Source: Chrysoporthe austroafricana (Eukaryota; Ascomycota; Sordariomycetes; Diaporthales; Cryphonectriaceae). Taken from it: DNA of 64,000 nt. This document shows positions 33,604 to 46,561 of the stretch, piece after piece. A program made the position numbers and the translations under genes. Location: positions 186,001-250,000 of the forward strand of contig JYIP02000011.1 in the NCBI GenBank assembly GCA_001051155.2, given 5' to 3'. Positions within the stretch are counted from its first letter, which is position 1; each line of letters starts with the position of its first letter. Below the pieces are notes generated by a model, which saw only the letters and a program-made list of their open reading frames with translations, ran no database searches and was not told where the DNA came from.

Positions 33604-34604
33604 GGCCGGCCGAGTGTGGAAATCGAGCCGGGTCACCAGACGCCAGCTCTAATCGATGGTTGAAGCGGTGCGTATCAGGCTCCGGCGGCAACTGTGCCGG
33701 CCATTGAGGATGCTCGGTCCTCTTCCGGGAGAAGAGGGAAGGGGAGAACTTATTCCCTCGAGAAGCAAAGAGGAAAAGCTGAACCCGGAGGAGGAGCGGT
33801 GGTTCCTCGGATAGAAGGTGGGAATAACACCCAGGTGTGGTCCACCCCATGTCAAGTCTGCGGGTGCATGACACTGCAGACGCTTGCGGTCTGTCCCGCA
33901 GCGCGACCACGATACCCCGGGGGCTGAGCAGAGACGAGGCATTTCAGCGACGCGCCAGTGCCTCCAGCCCGCCTCCTGAGACGGGCGCCCATCACGAACG
34001 GAGGAGGGCCTTGTAGGTCACCACGGCAGCGCCAGGACAAGACTGCACGTTGTGGCATGGGGGTGGGAGGATGGGGGATGGGGACGAGGATGCGACAGGC
34101 GACAAGCGACATGCGAGCCTGTCAATGACACCGTCTCCCCCCTCCCCCCTCCCCTCGCCGGTTGGAGGCTTAGGCGGTCCAGGCCAGCGGAAATAAATGG
34201 GAATGCTGGCTGATCGTCCTCGCCGTCCTCCCAAACAGGCTTTACGAGGCATTAGTTCCCCAGCTAGCGGGCGACCCATGCACGATGCTGGCACACCGTC
34301 AGACCTCTCCGACCAACGCTCCACTGGCCATTGCAGCTCACGATGTTCGAAGGGGTTCCCGGCGCATGTCAGCCTCCTCCCACGCACCTGAAATGCCATG
34401 GACTGCGGCAGCTCGGCAGGTCGGCATTTCTCGCCGTGAGGCTTCGTTCAGCGGCAGGCTCTGGAACATTTGCTTATATCATGTAGGTGATAATTAATGC
34501 TCAGGGGAGACCATTACTCGGCTGAAGAAGACCCTCCAACATCTTCCGCCCCCTCCCGCGCGCGCCCCCCCCCCCCAAAAAAAAACACCCTGTCTGTCCT
34601 ATCT
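33604..34604. other. Intergenic region upstream of the MFS gene
   Basis: About 1 kb containing the promoter of the MFS gene and the 3' flank of the ABC transporter. A poly-C/poly-A run lies near 34567-34585. No gene supported. Confidence 0.4.
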
Positions 34605-37600
34605 TTATCCTTTCCGTACCTGCACCTGCCGAGGCGGGCCCTCCAGTCTCTGGAGTGCGTCTTGTCGAGCCGTAGATATACTTTCAGTATCGGCAAACGG
34701 GTCCTCTCTTCCGGTCCTGCTTCCCTGCCACGGATCTCTCCCATCATCTTTAGCAGCTGCTGCAGCAACCACCTCTTGTGGACCTTCAACCACCTCTTGT
34801 GGACCTTGCTTTTTCCTGCCGGGCTTTTGGTGGTGCGCCGCGTCCTCTGGCGTGCTGGCGCTTGGTGGCATCCACACGCCGCATCCGACCAGCTCGGCAA
34901 ACTTGCCTCTGCGAGACAACAGCTCATCGTACTCTCCTTCCTCGGCCACGAATCCCTGGTCCATAACAACGATACGTTCAGCCATCCTCATCATCTCCTT
35001 GCTGTGCGTCACAACCACGACAGTTACCCTCTCTGTGCTTCCGGCCCCCCGTGATTCCGCGATCAAGCCCTTGAGCGCGAGCCTGACCCCCTCCGCCCCA
35101 TCTGCATCGAGCGCACTGGTAGGCTCGTCCATTACCAACAGCTTAGGCTTACGAACTAGAGCTCTTGCGATGCTGACGCGCTGCGCCTGGCCTCCGGAAA
35201 GCCCGACCCCGCCCTCTCCTACAACGGTCGAGTACCCATCTGGCAGGGAGACGATGAAGTCATGGATACACGCTAGCTTCGCAGCCGCAACGACGGCGCT
35301 TAGTTCACGGTACGGCGAGTCCGGATGGAGACCATAGGCAATGTTCTCACGGAGCGTTGTAGGAAAAAGGAAGGGGTGTTGAGGCACGGACGCTATGTGG
35401 CTGCGCAAGACCGATGTCGAGATGTCGTAGGCTGGCGTATGTGCGAAGCTCAGAGGCGCCTGTAGGTAGGTCGGCAATCCCCCACGTGAGTTTCTAAAGT
35501 ATTGCCCACAACTCGGCGGTGGACATTGTTCCCCAGCCACACTACTTCCAATTGGATCGTACAGCCTCAGGAGCAGGTTGGCGATGGTGCTCTTCCCGCA
35601 ACCTGAAGCTCCCACAATCGCCACATGGTCGCCCTGATTGACCCGCAGGTTGACATTACGGAGTACCTTCCGATTATCTTCCTGGTTCCTTTCGGTAGTT
35701 GGATAGGCAAACTGCAAGGCCCTCATCTCGATGGGGAAAGGCGTCGATATTCTTTTCTCACCGCGCTCCTCGTGGCTGTTAGTGTATTCTAATGTCGCGT
35801 AGTATAGGATCTGGATTGCTGTGGCTTTCGCCTGAGAAAGCTGTGGAATGTTGTTCATCATGGCTGTCGCGGACCCCATGCTGTATAGGAGAAGGTTGAT
35901 GACTTGCATAATATCCGTAACCGAAGTGGTAGAGTCTGGCGAGGTCAGAAGTGTCGCGGCGTACCAGAGCACGAGTGCTGTCATCCACCAGGACATGCTC
36001 TGGTTCACTCCGTAGAACAAGCCCGTCAAGAGACCTCTCTTGATACCGATCCGGAAAGCATCCTCGGTAGAGCATGCGTGCTTGCGGCTGAAGTAGCTCT
36101 CCAAAGTTAGCGCCCTGACTACGCGGATGTTCAGGAATGTCTCCGTAGCGACCGAGCCGGCTGCGTCTGAGGCAACGTTCGTCTTGGCCTCCCACTTTGT
36201 AGAAGTCTCAGCATTCGACCTTGCAGCAGCGTACACGACTGGAGCGGAAGCGAGCGCGACAAGTGTCAGTTTCCAGGAGGTGACCATCGCCCAGGAGACA
36301 GCAGTGAACATCATTGCGACGACGATGAGTATAATCGGCACGAATCTTCCAACGAGATTCCGCATTTCCTCGGCATTCCTATCCAGAGCTTCGACAACTT
36401 GCGAGGGCGAGTGCTGGGCCTTGTTGAAAAATTCTTTGGGTTGAGACAGGATCCTCTTCAGAGCTTCAACTCGCAGAGATGTCACCCATGATTGCGCTAC
36501 GCACTGCATGAGGTAGTGAGCCGTGAAGAGCGAGGTTCCATCCACGGCAGCAATGATGGTGAGGCGAATTGCCCACGCCTGGCCTTGCACAGACATATGT
36601 GATGGCGGTGCCCAAAACACGGCGACCAGCTGCGCAAAGACGTAAGAGAACGCAGGATTGCATGCTGCCGCGACAAGACAGGCAAAAAGGCCCAGAATGG
36701 TACGGAGGCGGTCTTTCTTGCCGAGGAGAGGCCAGACGGTGCCTAGAATTTCGAGTAAGGAAATCTGTCGCCGGCCCTCTCCCTTGCTTGTCTTCCCGGT
36801 CATTGCTTGGCTTGTCTCATCGCGGCCGCCCTCCGTTACGATCTCAACAGCAATCTGGTCTGTGTGCCCTTTTCTCTCGCTTCCACCTGAAGTTGACGCG
36901 ACCTGGCTAGACTTCGACCGCGAAACACGAGGCCGGTATGCTCTACTCGCCTCACCTCTCTCCTTCACCATTTCCAGACTTGACCTCGTTGCTTGCCGGA
37001 TAGAGCTGCCTTCGCGGCCTAGTCTAGGTCTACTGGCTTGACTGGAGCTTCCAAGGAGGCTCCGTCTTCGCTCAGTCTCAGGAGGACTCGGCGGTGTGTT
37101 CCAAATATCTTGTGCGCGCATCATGGTAGAGCGATAGGTGCCAACACCAAGTGTGATGCTGAAGAGACCGCTGTCCCTGGTCGAATCTGCATTTGTTTGC
37201 TGGGGAAGAAACTTGGACAAGCGAGATCCTGGGACAGACTTACCCCCACTGGGAGAGTCACCGTCTGAGAGGTTTGAATAGCTGTTATCCGTAGAGTCGT
37301 TTTCCGTGCCTTGACTCCGAGCTACCAATGAAGCGAATATGCCCTCTTCGTCTTCTTCGAGATGCTTTCGAAAGCCTTCCTGCACGAGATAGCTCTGATC
37401 CATGACATAGACGTAGTCCTCGTCCTGAATCTGAGTGACGTCGTGAGTGATGACGATGGTAGTCTTGCCCGCACGCCACATCCTGATAGCCTCCAAGATC
37501 AAGACCTTGCTGATAGGGTCAAGACCACTAGTGACTTCGTCTAGGATCAAGACTGGTGGATCCCGCAATCTCGCTCGAGAGAGAGCAAGTCGTTGTTTCT

Positions 37601-39265
37601 GACCGCCACTAAGATTGTGGCCTCCCATGCCGACGTTCGTGTCAAGCCCTTGTGGGAGGCTCGCGAGTGTTGACTGGAGCATTGCCATATCGCATGCTGC
37701 CTGAACCTCCTCTCTTGTGACACGCGAAGGATCGCGGCCACCAAAAGCCACATTCATGAAAACGCTATCGTCGAAAAGGATGCTTGACTGCTGAATCAAG
37801 GTGATGTTCGTCCGGACCCATGTATCCGCAAGAGTCTCAATTGGGTGTCCATCTATTAAGATACTGCCAGTGAGGGGATCGTAGAACTTGAGTAATAAGT
37901 TGCTAAGTGTACTCTTTCCTGAACCACTTCTGCCAACCAGAAATGTCATCTCGCCCGCCGCGAAGAAGAATGAGGACCGGTTGAGTACGAGCTTATCCGG
38001 ATTGGAAGGGTACGCAAAGCTCACGTTGTTGAGCTCGACATTACCGGTACACTTGGTGGGCCGCCTCGAGCCCTCGAACTTGATGCGGCGCGCTTGTCTG
38101 CGGCACTCCGCTATATCGAGAACAACTCCTCGAAGGCAGTGACCAGCTGAGATTCCCTTAGCCAGGACAAGCCACTGTGGTCCAAATCCCTCGATGGCCT
38201 GGAAAGCTGTCAGAGCTGCATAAAACGTGGTCATCGCGTTCCCAGCTGTGGTCGAGTTCTTGCCCACCTGCCACACGGCGAACCAGAAACCCACCACAAA
38301 CAGATTTACCATCCACAATTTGACGTAGCCCATCTGCATTGCGTGCCTGCGTGCTTGCTGCATGAAATATCCGCTGACCTTCTTGACGGTTTCCATGTAT
38401 TGCCACACTTCGTTATCGAAGCCATTATAGATCTTGACCAGATCGATTGCGGTGACCATCGCGGTGACGAGCTTGGAGGCCTGGGCCAGCTCTCTCTTTT
38501 GCGATTGGATGGCAGCTTCCAAGCCCCGGCTAATGAGGCCCAGAGCTACGACAGATACCGGGATAGTGGCCAACAAGACGAGTGTGAGCTCCCAGCTGTA
38601 GTAAAACGCAATGGTCAGGCATCCAATGGCGACGAAGGAATCAGTCACAAGAAACCCAAGCACTTGTGAGGCTGCGATCTGAAGTTCACGCGTTTGCCTA
38701 GGATCAATGTTAGCAGCGGAGGATAGTTGGAATGACACCCCCGTACTCACACATGCATTGCCGATAACGCACTGCTCATGCCCTCCTCCTGACTGTCGAA
38801 CCAAGCCATTTCCTTGCACATTATGTTGGCGAATAGAGTGTCTCTGGCGTGCTTCGCTATAAACTCCCCAAAGATGACCCACGCCGCCATGAAGGCAGAG
38901 TTGAAGATCCAGACAGCGGCGCCCATAGCTGTGAGTAGGATACACCAGAACGTGACGCCCGCCATAGCAGACTCTTTACTTATGGTGCCTGCACCGAGAG
39001 GTGTAAGAATGTCCATGACCCTGCCAAGAAAGACAGCATACGAGGTTTTGGCTGCGGCGGCGAATGCGGCTGCGACGATGGCTATGATAAGAGAGCCAAG
39101 ATGTCGACGCTCAGTGAAAGCGAAAAGGTCCCGCCATGTCGATGTGGGGATAGTCGCCAGCTGTCTCTCTCGATTGCACCCATTACCCTGTAACTCGGGC
39201 GAGGACGAGGACAATGTTCCACGTTGTACATTTCCGACACTTTCGTTCGAGAGAGACGACTCCAT
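34605..39265 (-). CDS. STE6: Ste6-like full ABC transporter (ABCB), putative a-pheromone exporter
   Basis: Two exons, 39265-38751 and 38697-34605, joined over a 53-nt intron (GTGAGT donor, CCTAG acceptor), give 1535 aa. The join gives LSAMHVQTRELQIAASQVLG. The order is TMD-NBD-TMD-NBD. NBD1: Walker A GRSGSGKST (427-435), LSGGQ (534-538), Walker B LILDE (555-559). NBD2: Walker A GASGCGKST (1201-1209), LSGGQ (1338-1342), Walker B VMDE. The catalytic Glu and H-loop His are present in both. The N-terminal STWRDLFAFTERRHL and the long spacer between Walker A and Q-loop in NBD2 resemble the fungal Ste6 group, which exports the farnesylated a-type mating pheromone. Assignment as Ste6 rather than another ABCB pump is inference. 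A long Ser/Arg-rich linker joins the halves. Confidence 0.85.
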
Positions 39266-39986
39266 GATGCTGACCCTTGCGAGGTGTCGTCGTGATTGGG
39301 GCTGTCCCGTATCCCACGATAAGATAAAAGTGCTCTGGAAGGCCAGGTCGAAGATTGAAATGAGGAGGTGCTCATGATATGAAGATATAGGCACGATTCA
39401 AGGTAGTAAAAAAAACTATCTTGTTGTCAAGCTTTGAGAGAATCTATTGCAGGGACGTGAGTAGCTTCGATTTGACTACTATATACGCGAAGAGGTAAAG
39501 CAGACCGCTGGATGACGTTGAGTTGGCGGCAGGTCAGACTCGTGAGTCTTTGTGTGGCTTGATTTTGATATTGTTCTCGACGCTGTACTCAAGTACAATA
39601 TCAAGGCCCACAATGAGTGCACTTGCGCAACCACAATGAAGTCCCGTGAAGCCAGACATACCAGGATGTTCGGTCGGCGCGGGGAAGACCATTAGAGTGT
39701 GGATCTACTAGAAGTGAGATAGGTCCTTAAAGTAGTACCAACGAAGAATCCTCAGCGTAATTGTGGAGAGACAACCTCCATTGTCACGGCTCGAAGTCAC
39801 TGGTCACCACCAAAGCCCTCGTCCTCTGTGCATAGCGCATGCGACGCAGCATTGAGCCAGATCAACTCGGCCGTGTCTGCGGATCGTAGTTTCCAGTGTC
39901 GCACGATTTCTGGATCAAGCTGTGGATTGGGTATCTTGAAGGTGGAGACTGAGATAACATTTGGTGCCTCGTCAAACGGCGCTCCC
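39266..39986. other. Intergenic region upstream of the ABC transporter
   Basis: About 720 bp between two minus-strand genes. No coding sequence is recognised; it should contain the promoter of the ABC transporter and the 3' UTR of the PBDC1 gene. Confidence 0.4.
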
Positions 39987-40759
39987 CTATTTCTTTCCAG
40001 TCGCCTCGGTCTGTGCCTTTTCGTAAATCCAGTCATTCAGGCCCTTGCGGTTCCGTGCAATCTCAACGGCATAGAACTGCATCCGAGGCACTACACACGT
40101 GTCAGTTAGGTTTGGTTGGACCACGGCTAAGATAGACACCGGCCACTGGCTCATAGCGTGCTTCGAGGCTGGCACGCAGGAGGACCCAGCAAAGACGTCG
40201 CGCTGTCCGTGACTCTGATGCTGCGGAACTCACCGAATATTGTGCCGTGCTCTGTGTACTCCTCTTTGGGATCCTTGCGCAGGATGGTGCCGAAGCTGTA
40301 GTCATCGACTTTCTTCTCGTAGGCCATCATGAAGTCCCGCCAGCGCTTCTTGCCCTCCGGACTCTTCATCTTGTCTTCGTCTATGGGCTCGGCGGGGTCG
40401 AACTCAGGAAAGTCCTTGCAGAGGTGGTCGTAGATATCATTGTCTATCTTGGTCAGGCGCAGGGTGCTGGCCTTGACCTTCTCAAGGATGGCCCAATACG
40501 TCTCGAGATGCTGGACGGCTGCGGGCTCAGGGTCAGCAGAGAATCTTCAGAGACGTCACATCCGGCACGCGACGCACCTTTGACTGCAAACTGCCTCTCG
40601 ATCTAGCAGGCACTGGGTCAGTCCTGGATCTCTGGGCGAGCGCCTCATCCGTGGCTAGGGAGAGCTCACCTCTTCGAAGTTGTCGGCGTCGTCGCCCTGA
40701 AAGTCTGCAGGAACACGTTGAGCCCCCGACATAGAAGCATCGAGAAGATCGTCAGACAT
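39987..40759 (-). CDS. PBDC1 / Ypl225w (Chp1) family protein, eEF1A chaperone
   Basis: Four exons, 40759-40670, 40602-40578, 40518-40234 and 40090-39987, give 167 aa. Exon 2 is only 25 nt. All joins restore the conserved reading: NFEEIERQFAVKAVQHLETYW, then RLTKIDNDIYDHLCKDFPEFDP, then the EKKVDDYSFGTILR block, and IFVPRMQFYAVEIARNR. These are hallmarks of the polysaccharide-biosynthesis-domain (PBDC1) family. The yeast member Ypl225w/Chp1 is known as a dedicated chaperone for nascent eEF1A; a cytosolic role in the same step is inferred here. Length is typical. Introns are 67, 59 and 143 nt. Confidence 0.92.
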
Positions 40760-42162
40760 CTTGGCAGCAATCGAGGAGGGGCCTGGAGAAGTTGAACTGG
40801 CAGGGGAAACGTGTGATCCCGACAGGAAAAGACAGATTAATGTTGATGTTCGAGGCTTGTGACGACCGGGGACACACAAAGTTTGGAGGGGCACTCTTCA
40901 GCCTTGTAGGAAATTGCGGGGCGGGCAGAGCCAGGCACCAGGGACAGGGTTCGGAATACCCTGAGTTGCATTACCTAAGACCTTGACCTCCCTCCACCTC
41001 CACCCGCCTCTGCTGCCTCTTGTCTCTCGAAGCTGGCAGACCATACCAAGATCTCAGCAGATGGAGTCCGTTCCGGAACTTTACATAGTAGGTGCCTATC
41101 CATGAGCCAAGGGGGCTTGTTTGGTAGGTGTCGCTTGCACTTCTGTTCTGCCACACTCAAGGCATAAGCTGCCTGTGAACCACCCAGGCACTCGGTGAAG
41201 AAAATGCTTCCTTTCGGTCGCAGACTTTGCATCAAATCTCGTCCTTACCACCCTGTCTTGGTTATCTGTCTGTTGGGGCCTTGGAGTTGAGGCCCTTCGT
41301 CGAGGTCATTGAACAAACCTGCTTAACCTGAGTCTTTGATTTGGTAGGAAAATATACCTCTTGAAACAAGAAGTCGAGTACTGGACATGCGATGGAACCT
41401 CTCTCCAGACCCATCTCTCTGTTGGGCCGGAAAAGCCCTCTGATTCCACCTTAAGACTTTGCTCAAGACTAAGGGGCTATGGCTGCCTTCATATGTACTG
41501 TGATGCATCGGATGGAGTAAATGTGGTTCGATGGATACATCAACCCATTGCGGGATGGCGAATTGGCTATCTGGGCAAGGTCACATAAGCTGAGAAGGCG
41601 TTGGACAGAAGCGCCAGGGGAGGGTTGAGGGCTCCAAGGCTTTCTCCTACTCTTGTCCATCACGCTTGAGAGAGCCCTAAGAGAAGGTGAGGTCAAACAA
41701 GAGCCATAGGTCCAGGAGTTTTCCCCTAGCACACTGACATTCAGGGGCATGACAAGGAGAAGCCAAGGGCATAGGACTGGCTGTAGGATGAAATCAAAGA
41801 GGGCGGCGGCTGCAATGGAGAGGCGGGAGAGTCTCTTGAGAACATGGCCGACAGAAGGTCATTATTGCAGAGAGGAGGGCCTGGACAGAGGCTGTTTTAA
41901 CTCATCTGCAAGTGTTGAGATAGAAAAGGGACAGTAGCGTGGGGTCAGGTGGGATGGTGAGAGCTGCTCGCATTTGTCGTCGTCCACTCCTTCTAGGCGA
42001 CTTTCAGCAGGGAACTTTTCGAAACTCAATCACTGTCAAGCTTCTGCCAAGCCATCAGGTTGCCAACCTCCCAATTCTCTCCTCCCAACGACGGTCCCCC
42101 ACAAGCATTACAATACGACTTGGGCAAAGCCGTCGCCATTCAAAGCCTGCAACCACGTTGCA
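40760..42162. promoter_or_regulatory. Divergent intergenic region, about 1.4 kb
   Basis: This region lies between the PBDC1 gene (minus) and the 1249-aa hypothetical gene (plus). Only short frames are present (for example 41361-41588 and 41749-41937 plus), none with family signatures. A 5' UTR or further small upstream exon of the right-hand gene could lie in its last 300 bp. Confidence 0.4.
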
Positions 42163-45100
42163 ATGGAGGGTGCTGGCGTGTCAGAGGTCTCCAAGGCCTC
42201 CAAGATCTCCACGGCATTCAAGTTCATAGGTGTGTCAGTCCCTAGGCTGCGATGCCGTGTCTTCAATCCACTCAGACCCATCAATTGGCCCAGCTGATGT
42301 ATCCTCAGCTACCTCGAAGGGCTCGTTGAAGCAGCACATTGGCGATGAGGACAGCCCAAGTGAGAGGCTAGGCCAACTACACAAGCTCCATCATTCTGGC
42401 CAGCCTATCCAGGATAATGTGTACCAGGCATTGCCCGACCTAGAGGACCTAGCTGCAGTGGACTATCACAGCTTTGTCTACGGCACCTCGAGTCTTAAGA
42501 GCAAAGGAGCTCCCGGTCCCAAATCCACCGCACAGCCCAGTGTATCAACTCCCACCCACAGAGCTGACATTGATGCAGAATCCCGCGAACCCGATACACC
42601 TGAGACCGCTATCAGAAACCAGCCGAGCAGGCAATCCCTATGCCTCGATGAGAGAAGGGACAAGCGGCTGGCAGATCAGTTTGCTGAGGCTCATCCTGTC
42701 CCGACTCACAAAGCCTCCCTCAGGATTCTGTAGGTTTATGACAGCCAAATTCCCTCCAGATTGACCCCCTATAGGACAACACCTTTCCTTCAGGCCCCCT
42801 TCGTCCCAGTCTTCCTTTGTCTCTGCTGCACCCGCCTCTCAAGCTCAAATGCTTACTAGGATACCCTTTGTTGCAGGAGGTCCAAACAATCCCAATTCCT
42901 TCGTGATAGAGGCCACCATCGTCTGGCTGAGCTGTTTGAAAGGACTGAAACCCCGAATGCAGCCTCTAGCAAACAGTCAGTTGCACCTGGGGAGCTGTTC
43001 ACCACACCTGTTGCGACGACCATCATAGCATCAGCTCCAGCTCCGTCTTCGGGCCATTCGACCTCCCAACCTCATCTGACGCCCATTTCAGGTCCAGGAG
43101 GGGTCGGGCGTTGCAGGGACGTTGACTCCAGTCATCTCAGGCCCGTCGTCGGTCCGCTTCCACCCCAACAACCACCACCTGACAAGCCGCTACCGCACCC
43201 ACCGTCAAACACCTCGCTTCCACCATCGACTATCAGGCAACATGGTCGGATGAGGAGTTTGAAATTCGACATGACTGACAACAGAGAGACCAAGATGGAC
43301 GTAGCCGACGGCGTCTTGATGGCCCCTCCGTCCCTAGGCTTCTCTGAAGCTGCCACACCTGCTAAGCAACGCCTGATAAGCGCGAGCTCACAGGGAAATA
43401 CGTCTGACATGACAGCGGACGACTCTATCCACAGGTCTGGGGAGAAGTCGACCAAGGCCAAACGTCGGTCGCTGCGCAACAAGGTTTCTACCCTATTTGG
43501 CGAGGTACCCGCTTCCCATGTCCTTGATACCACCAACACATCCACCATCTCGGCCTACCGTCCCATATCTCTCAGTTCACACGACTCAGAGGCCATCTCC
43601 TTCTCTGACATCTTTGACAACATCTGCAGTGCCACTCGCGCTTCCGCTGCTGACTCTTACCACTCTGGACGGCCTTCTATGTCGGCACTGTCGCGAGAGA
43701 CAACTGCCGACAATCCTGCCAACTGCTCGCGCAACTTTGCCGGAGCTTCTCTCAACCCGCGGGCCCCTGCCACGTCTGCTAAACCCCCAGCAGCAGCTGG
43801 ACGGCTTCCTACTGGCAACTCACAGATCTATGTGGTCGAATCTGATTACATGAGACGCTTGTCTGCGTCTACGGAGTCCGATGAGATGATTATCGGCCGG
43901 CTCCCATACCAAGGTCGTGGAGAGAGCCCGTCTGCCACTGAGCACGTCTCGCGTGAGGAGGTGGTCAATCGTGTAGCATCTCGACTCGGCGCCGTACATC
44001 ATCAGGCTTCTCGGGCGGCTGTGCCGGCGGCCTCTGCCAACATTTCCCAGCCTCCTCTGACTGATCACCCAGCCATTCAGGGCGATATTGCTCTGCAGTC
44101 CCAACTGGGCGTGATCGACAACGCCGTTCATCCTTCGTCGGCTCCAGTTGCTGCGTCGTCTCAGGTTATCGTACCCGCTTCAAACTTCGGCTTGTATGTA
44201 CCCCCCCTCAAGGTCGGTCGCCAGCGCCCCACCCAGGTAGCAGTTGCCACTCGGCGCGCATCACGTTCGACTGTGACATCCGTCGAGTTTCCCACCGCGT
44301 ACACGACACGATACCTAGCCACTGTGCCTGATGTGACAGAAGGCAGACATGCGGAGGTGGATGTAGATCCTGATCCCGCATTCGACCGCACCGTCGACAT
44401 GGTCTGGTATCGACATGCGAGCCAGATTGGAGAGCATGCCCGTCTGGGCTTTATCCCGTCTCTTCCCAATATGTTCTACCACGTCAGCATGGTCTTCATG
44501 ATCAAATACTCCCGCGGACGACAGACGAGCAGATTCGACAGCCTGAAGCGTTTCCGCTACTTTGACCTCGACGCCAGGATCCGCTTCAAAATCATTCAGA
44601 AGCTCCTCGAGGAAAACCTCCCTGGCAAGCCCGTTTTGCTCAATCCCAAGTCGCAAGCCTCGCCTGCATGGCCTGATACCTTCTTCGCCACGCTCTGGGA
44701 TGTCCTAAAACCGCTTCAGAACTACATCTGGGCCTGCCCTCGCCTGCGAGCAGACATCATGGCCGCGGTATTCATGACCCGGCCCTTTCACGTCATTTTC
44801 AGCCCCTATGTGAAGTCCTCCACCCAGCCGCTGCCAACGAAGTGGCTGTTTGAGTATGTTTACTTCATGCAGGATGTTCGTGTCGAGCTAGACTTGACCA
44901 AGCTCGGGTTTGGTCTCGAATGGGAGGCCACCGGTCTGAGCGTTCACCTTTCGGAGATCAGCGACCTTGTCCACGTCTTTGTGGAGAGGATGCTCAAGCG
45001 TTGTCCACGGCGCAATCCTATTGGTTTCCTTACGATACACTGCCGTCGTTACTTTGGCTACCGCCAGGGTCAGAATCCTTTGGCTGGTGATGGGCAGTTC

Positions 45101-46123
45101 TATAGGTATCCCTTGGCCGCTGGCGAGGATCTAGGCAGGCAGGACTCTCCCTACCTACAGTACCAGCCGCAGAACTGGGGATGCAAGCCTGCCAGCCTCC
45201 CACCATCAGCAAACAATCCATACTCAGGCCATCGTCGTCATCACGGGTTTACACCCAACCGGGTGCCATTTGTGCAAGAGACTCACATGTCCGTTGCCGA
45301 CCCGTTTCTGAAGCTTGCTGGCCGAGTCTGGTCAGTTCGAATGGTTGGTCTGAGCGACAACTGGGTCCGCCACAACCATCTTAAGTTCTGGCCGAAGGCC
45401 GAATACGATGCTATCCCGGACGAGGACAGAAAGAGCCACCTCGATCGCTACACGCCCTCACGTCATACCTATGCTGCCCCCGGCCATGCGGTCTACTTGG
45501 ATTATGGCCTTCGAAGCGGCATCCACCGCTTCCCTCCTCTGCCTGATAGCGAGCCCATGGTATGCGTGGATTACGATGTACCAAACGATGTGTTCATCGA
45601 GATCGGATCTGGAAACATCTTGACTGTGTTCGAGAACGGGGTCGAGGTCATTGCCCGCGCCAAACATCCGCCCATTCCCAGATTCGACTTCCCACTCCCC
45701 GGCGGGCCTCCAGTTCCTCTCGATTCATTCAACGTGCGTCCGTCCAGGATCCCGGGTCCAACTGGCGGTGCCAGTAGTCCGACAATGGAGGCTATGAGGA
45801 ACGGCACTCCCAGAAAGGCACTTAAGCTGCTAGGCCTCCGGCGTGGCAGTAGCTCGGCCACCAGCCCTAGTGTCTCCGCCAGCGAGGATGCTGATGATGG
45901 GGATCTGGTGACACCCACGAGGCCTCGTTTCTCTCGCACTGCGGGGCACGCTACTCGAAACCACGGTTCTCGAGTCGTCACCACCGAGAATGACCACATG
46001 GGCGGGCTGACGTCTGAGCACCTCCAGTCGAGCGCTCAAAACACTTCGAAGTCCCGGACGCTGTCGGCCAAAAAGTCACTTCTTAGCCTGATGAGCAGCG
46101 AACGCCGACAGCACACCATGTGA
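42163..46123 (+). CDS. Large conserved fungal protein of unknown function, 1249 aa
   Basis: Three exons, 42163-42229, 42294-42729 and 42877-46123, keep one frame over introns of 64 and 147 nt (GTGTGT and GTAGGT donors, CCAG and TTGCAG acceptors). The first 670 residues are disordered, rich in Ser, Thr and Pro, with a charged segment (LDERRDKRLADQF). A folded block at about 675-1117 begins DMVWYRHASQIGEHARLGF and contains FDSLKRFRYFDLDARIRFKI, WLFEYVYFMQDVRVELDL, and WSVRMVGLSDNWVRHNHLKF. A basic Ser-rich tail ends the protein. I do not recognise a named domain. Start choice is moderate: MEGAGVSEVSK is the first ATG with a supported splice. Confidence 0.75.
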
Positions 46124-46561
46124 GAGCCAGGGCAGGGCTATCGGCTGTGCTTGAGAGACCAGCCAAGATGGGTAAGATCCTTGTACAGGGTAACTGGATC
46201 TTGATAGCGTTCAGGTTCTTTCTCCGGGTTGGGTCATTTTCTCGAACTCTCTTCTGTGAAAAGCTACCATGAAAGTACGGCCTTCACAATCCAAATGGCA
46301 GAAATTTTCGGTTGCTGTCACTTGGAAAGTAGGCACACTTGAGAGGACCGCCCTGTTCGCAGCAACTATCGTCTCCAGCGTTCGGGCGGGAATGAACTGG
46401 CTTTGGCGGCCTGGGAAAATGGTTCCAATCTCCGTTTCATGTATCATCGAGAGGCTCAGCCTGTCCACTGTTAGTAGCATAAAAATAAGATCCAAGGGTG
46501 TATTAACTCCCGGATCAGATGTTCACGTATCTCAACATGCGGCATTCCGTAGTATCTAACA
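46124..46561. other. Convergent intergenic region
   Basis: About 440 bp between converging genes. A 90-codon minus-strand frame starting at an ATG near 46480 has no supporting signature and lies where 3' UTRs are expected. Confidence 0.4.

Noticed and set aside
46211..46480. Minus-strand frame of about 90 codons
   Set aside because: It lies in the 3' flank between converging genes, has no motif and no splice partner.
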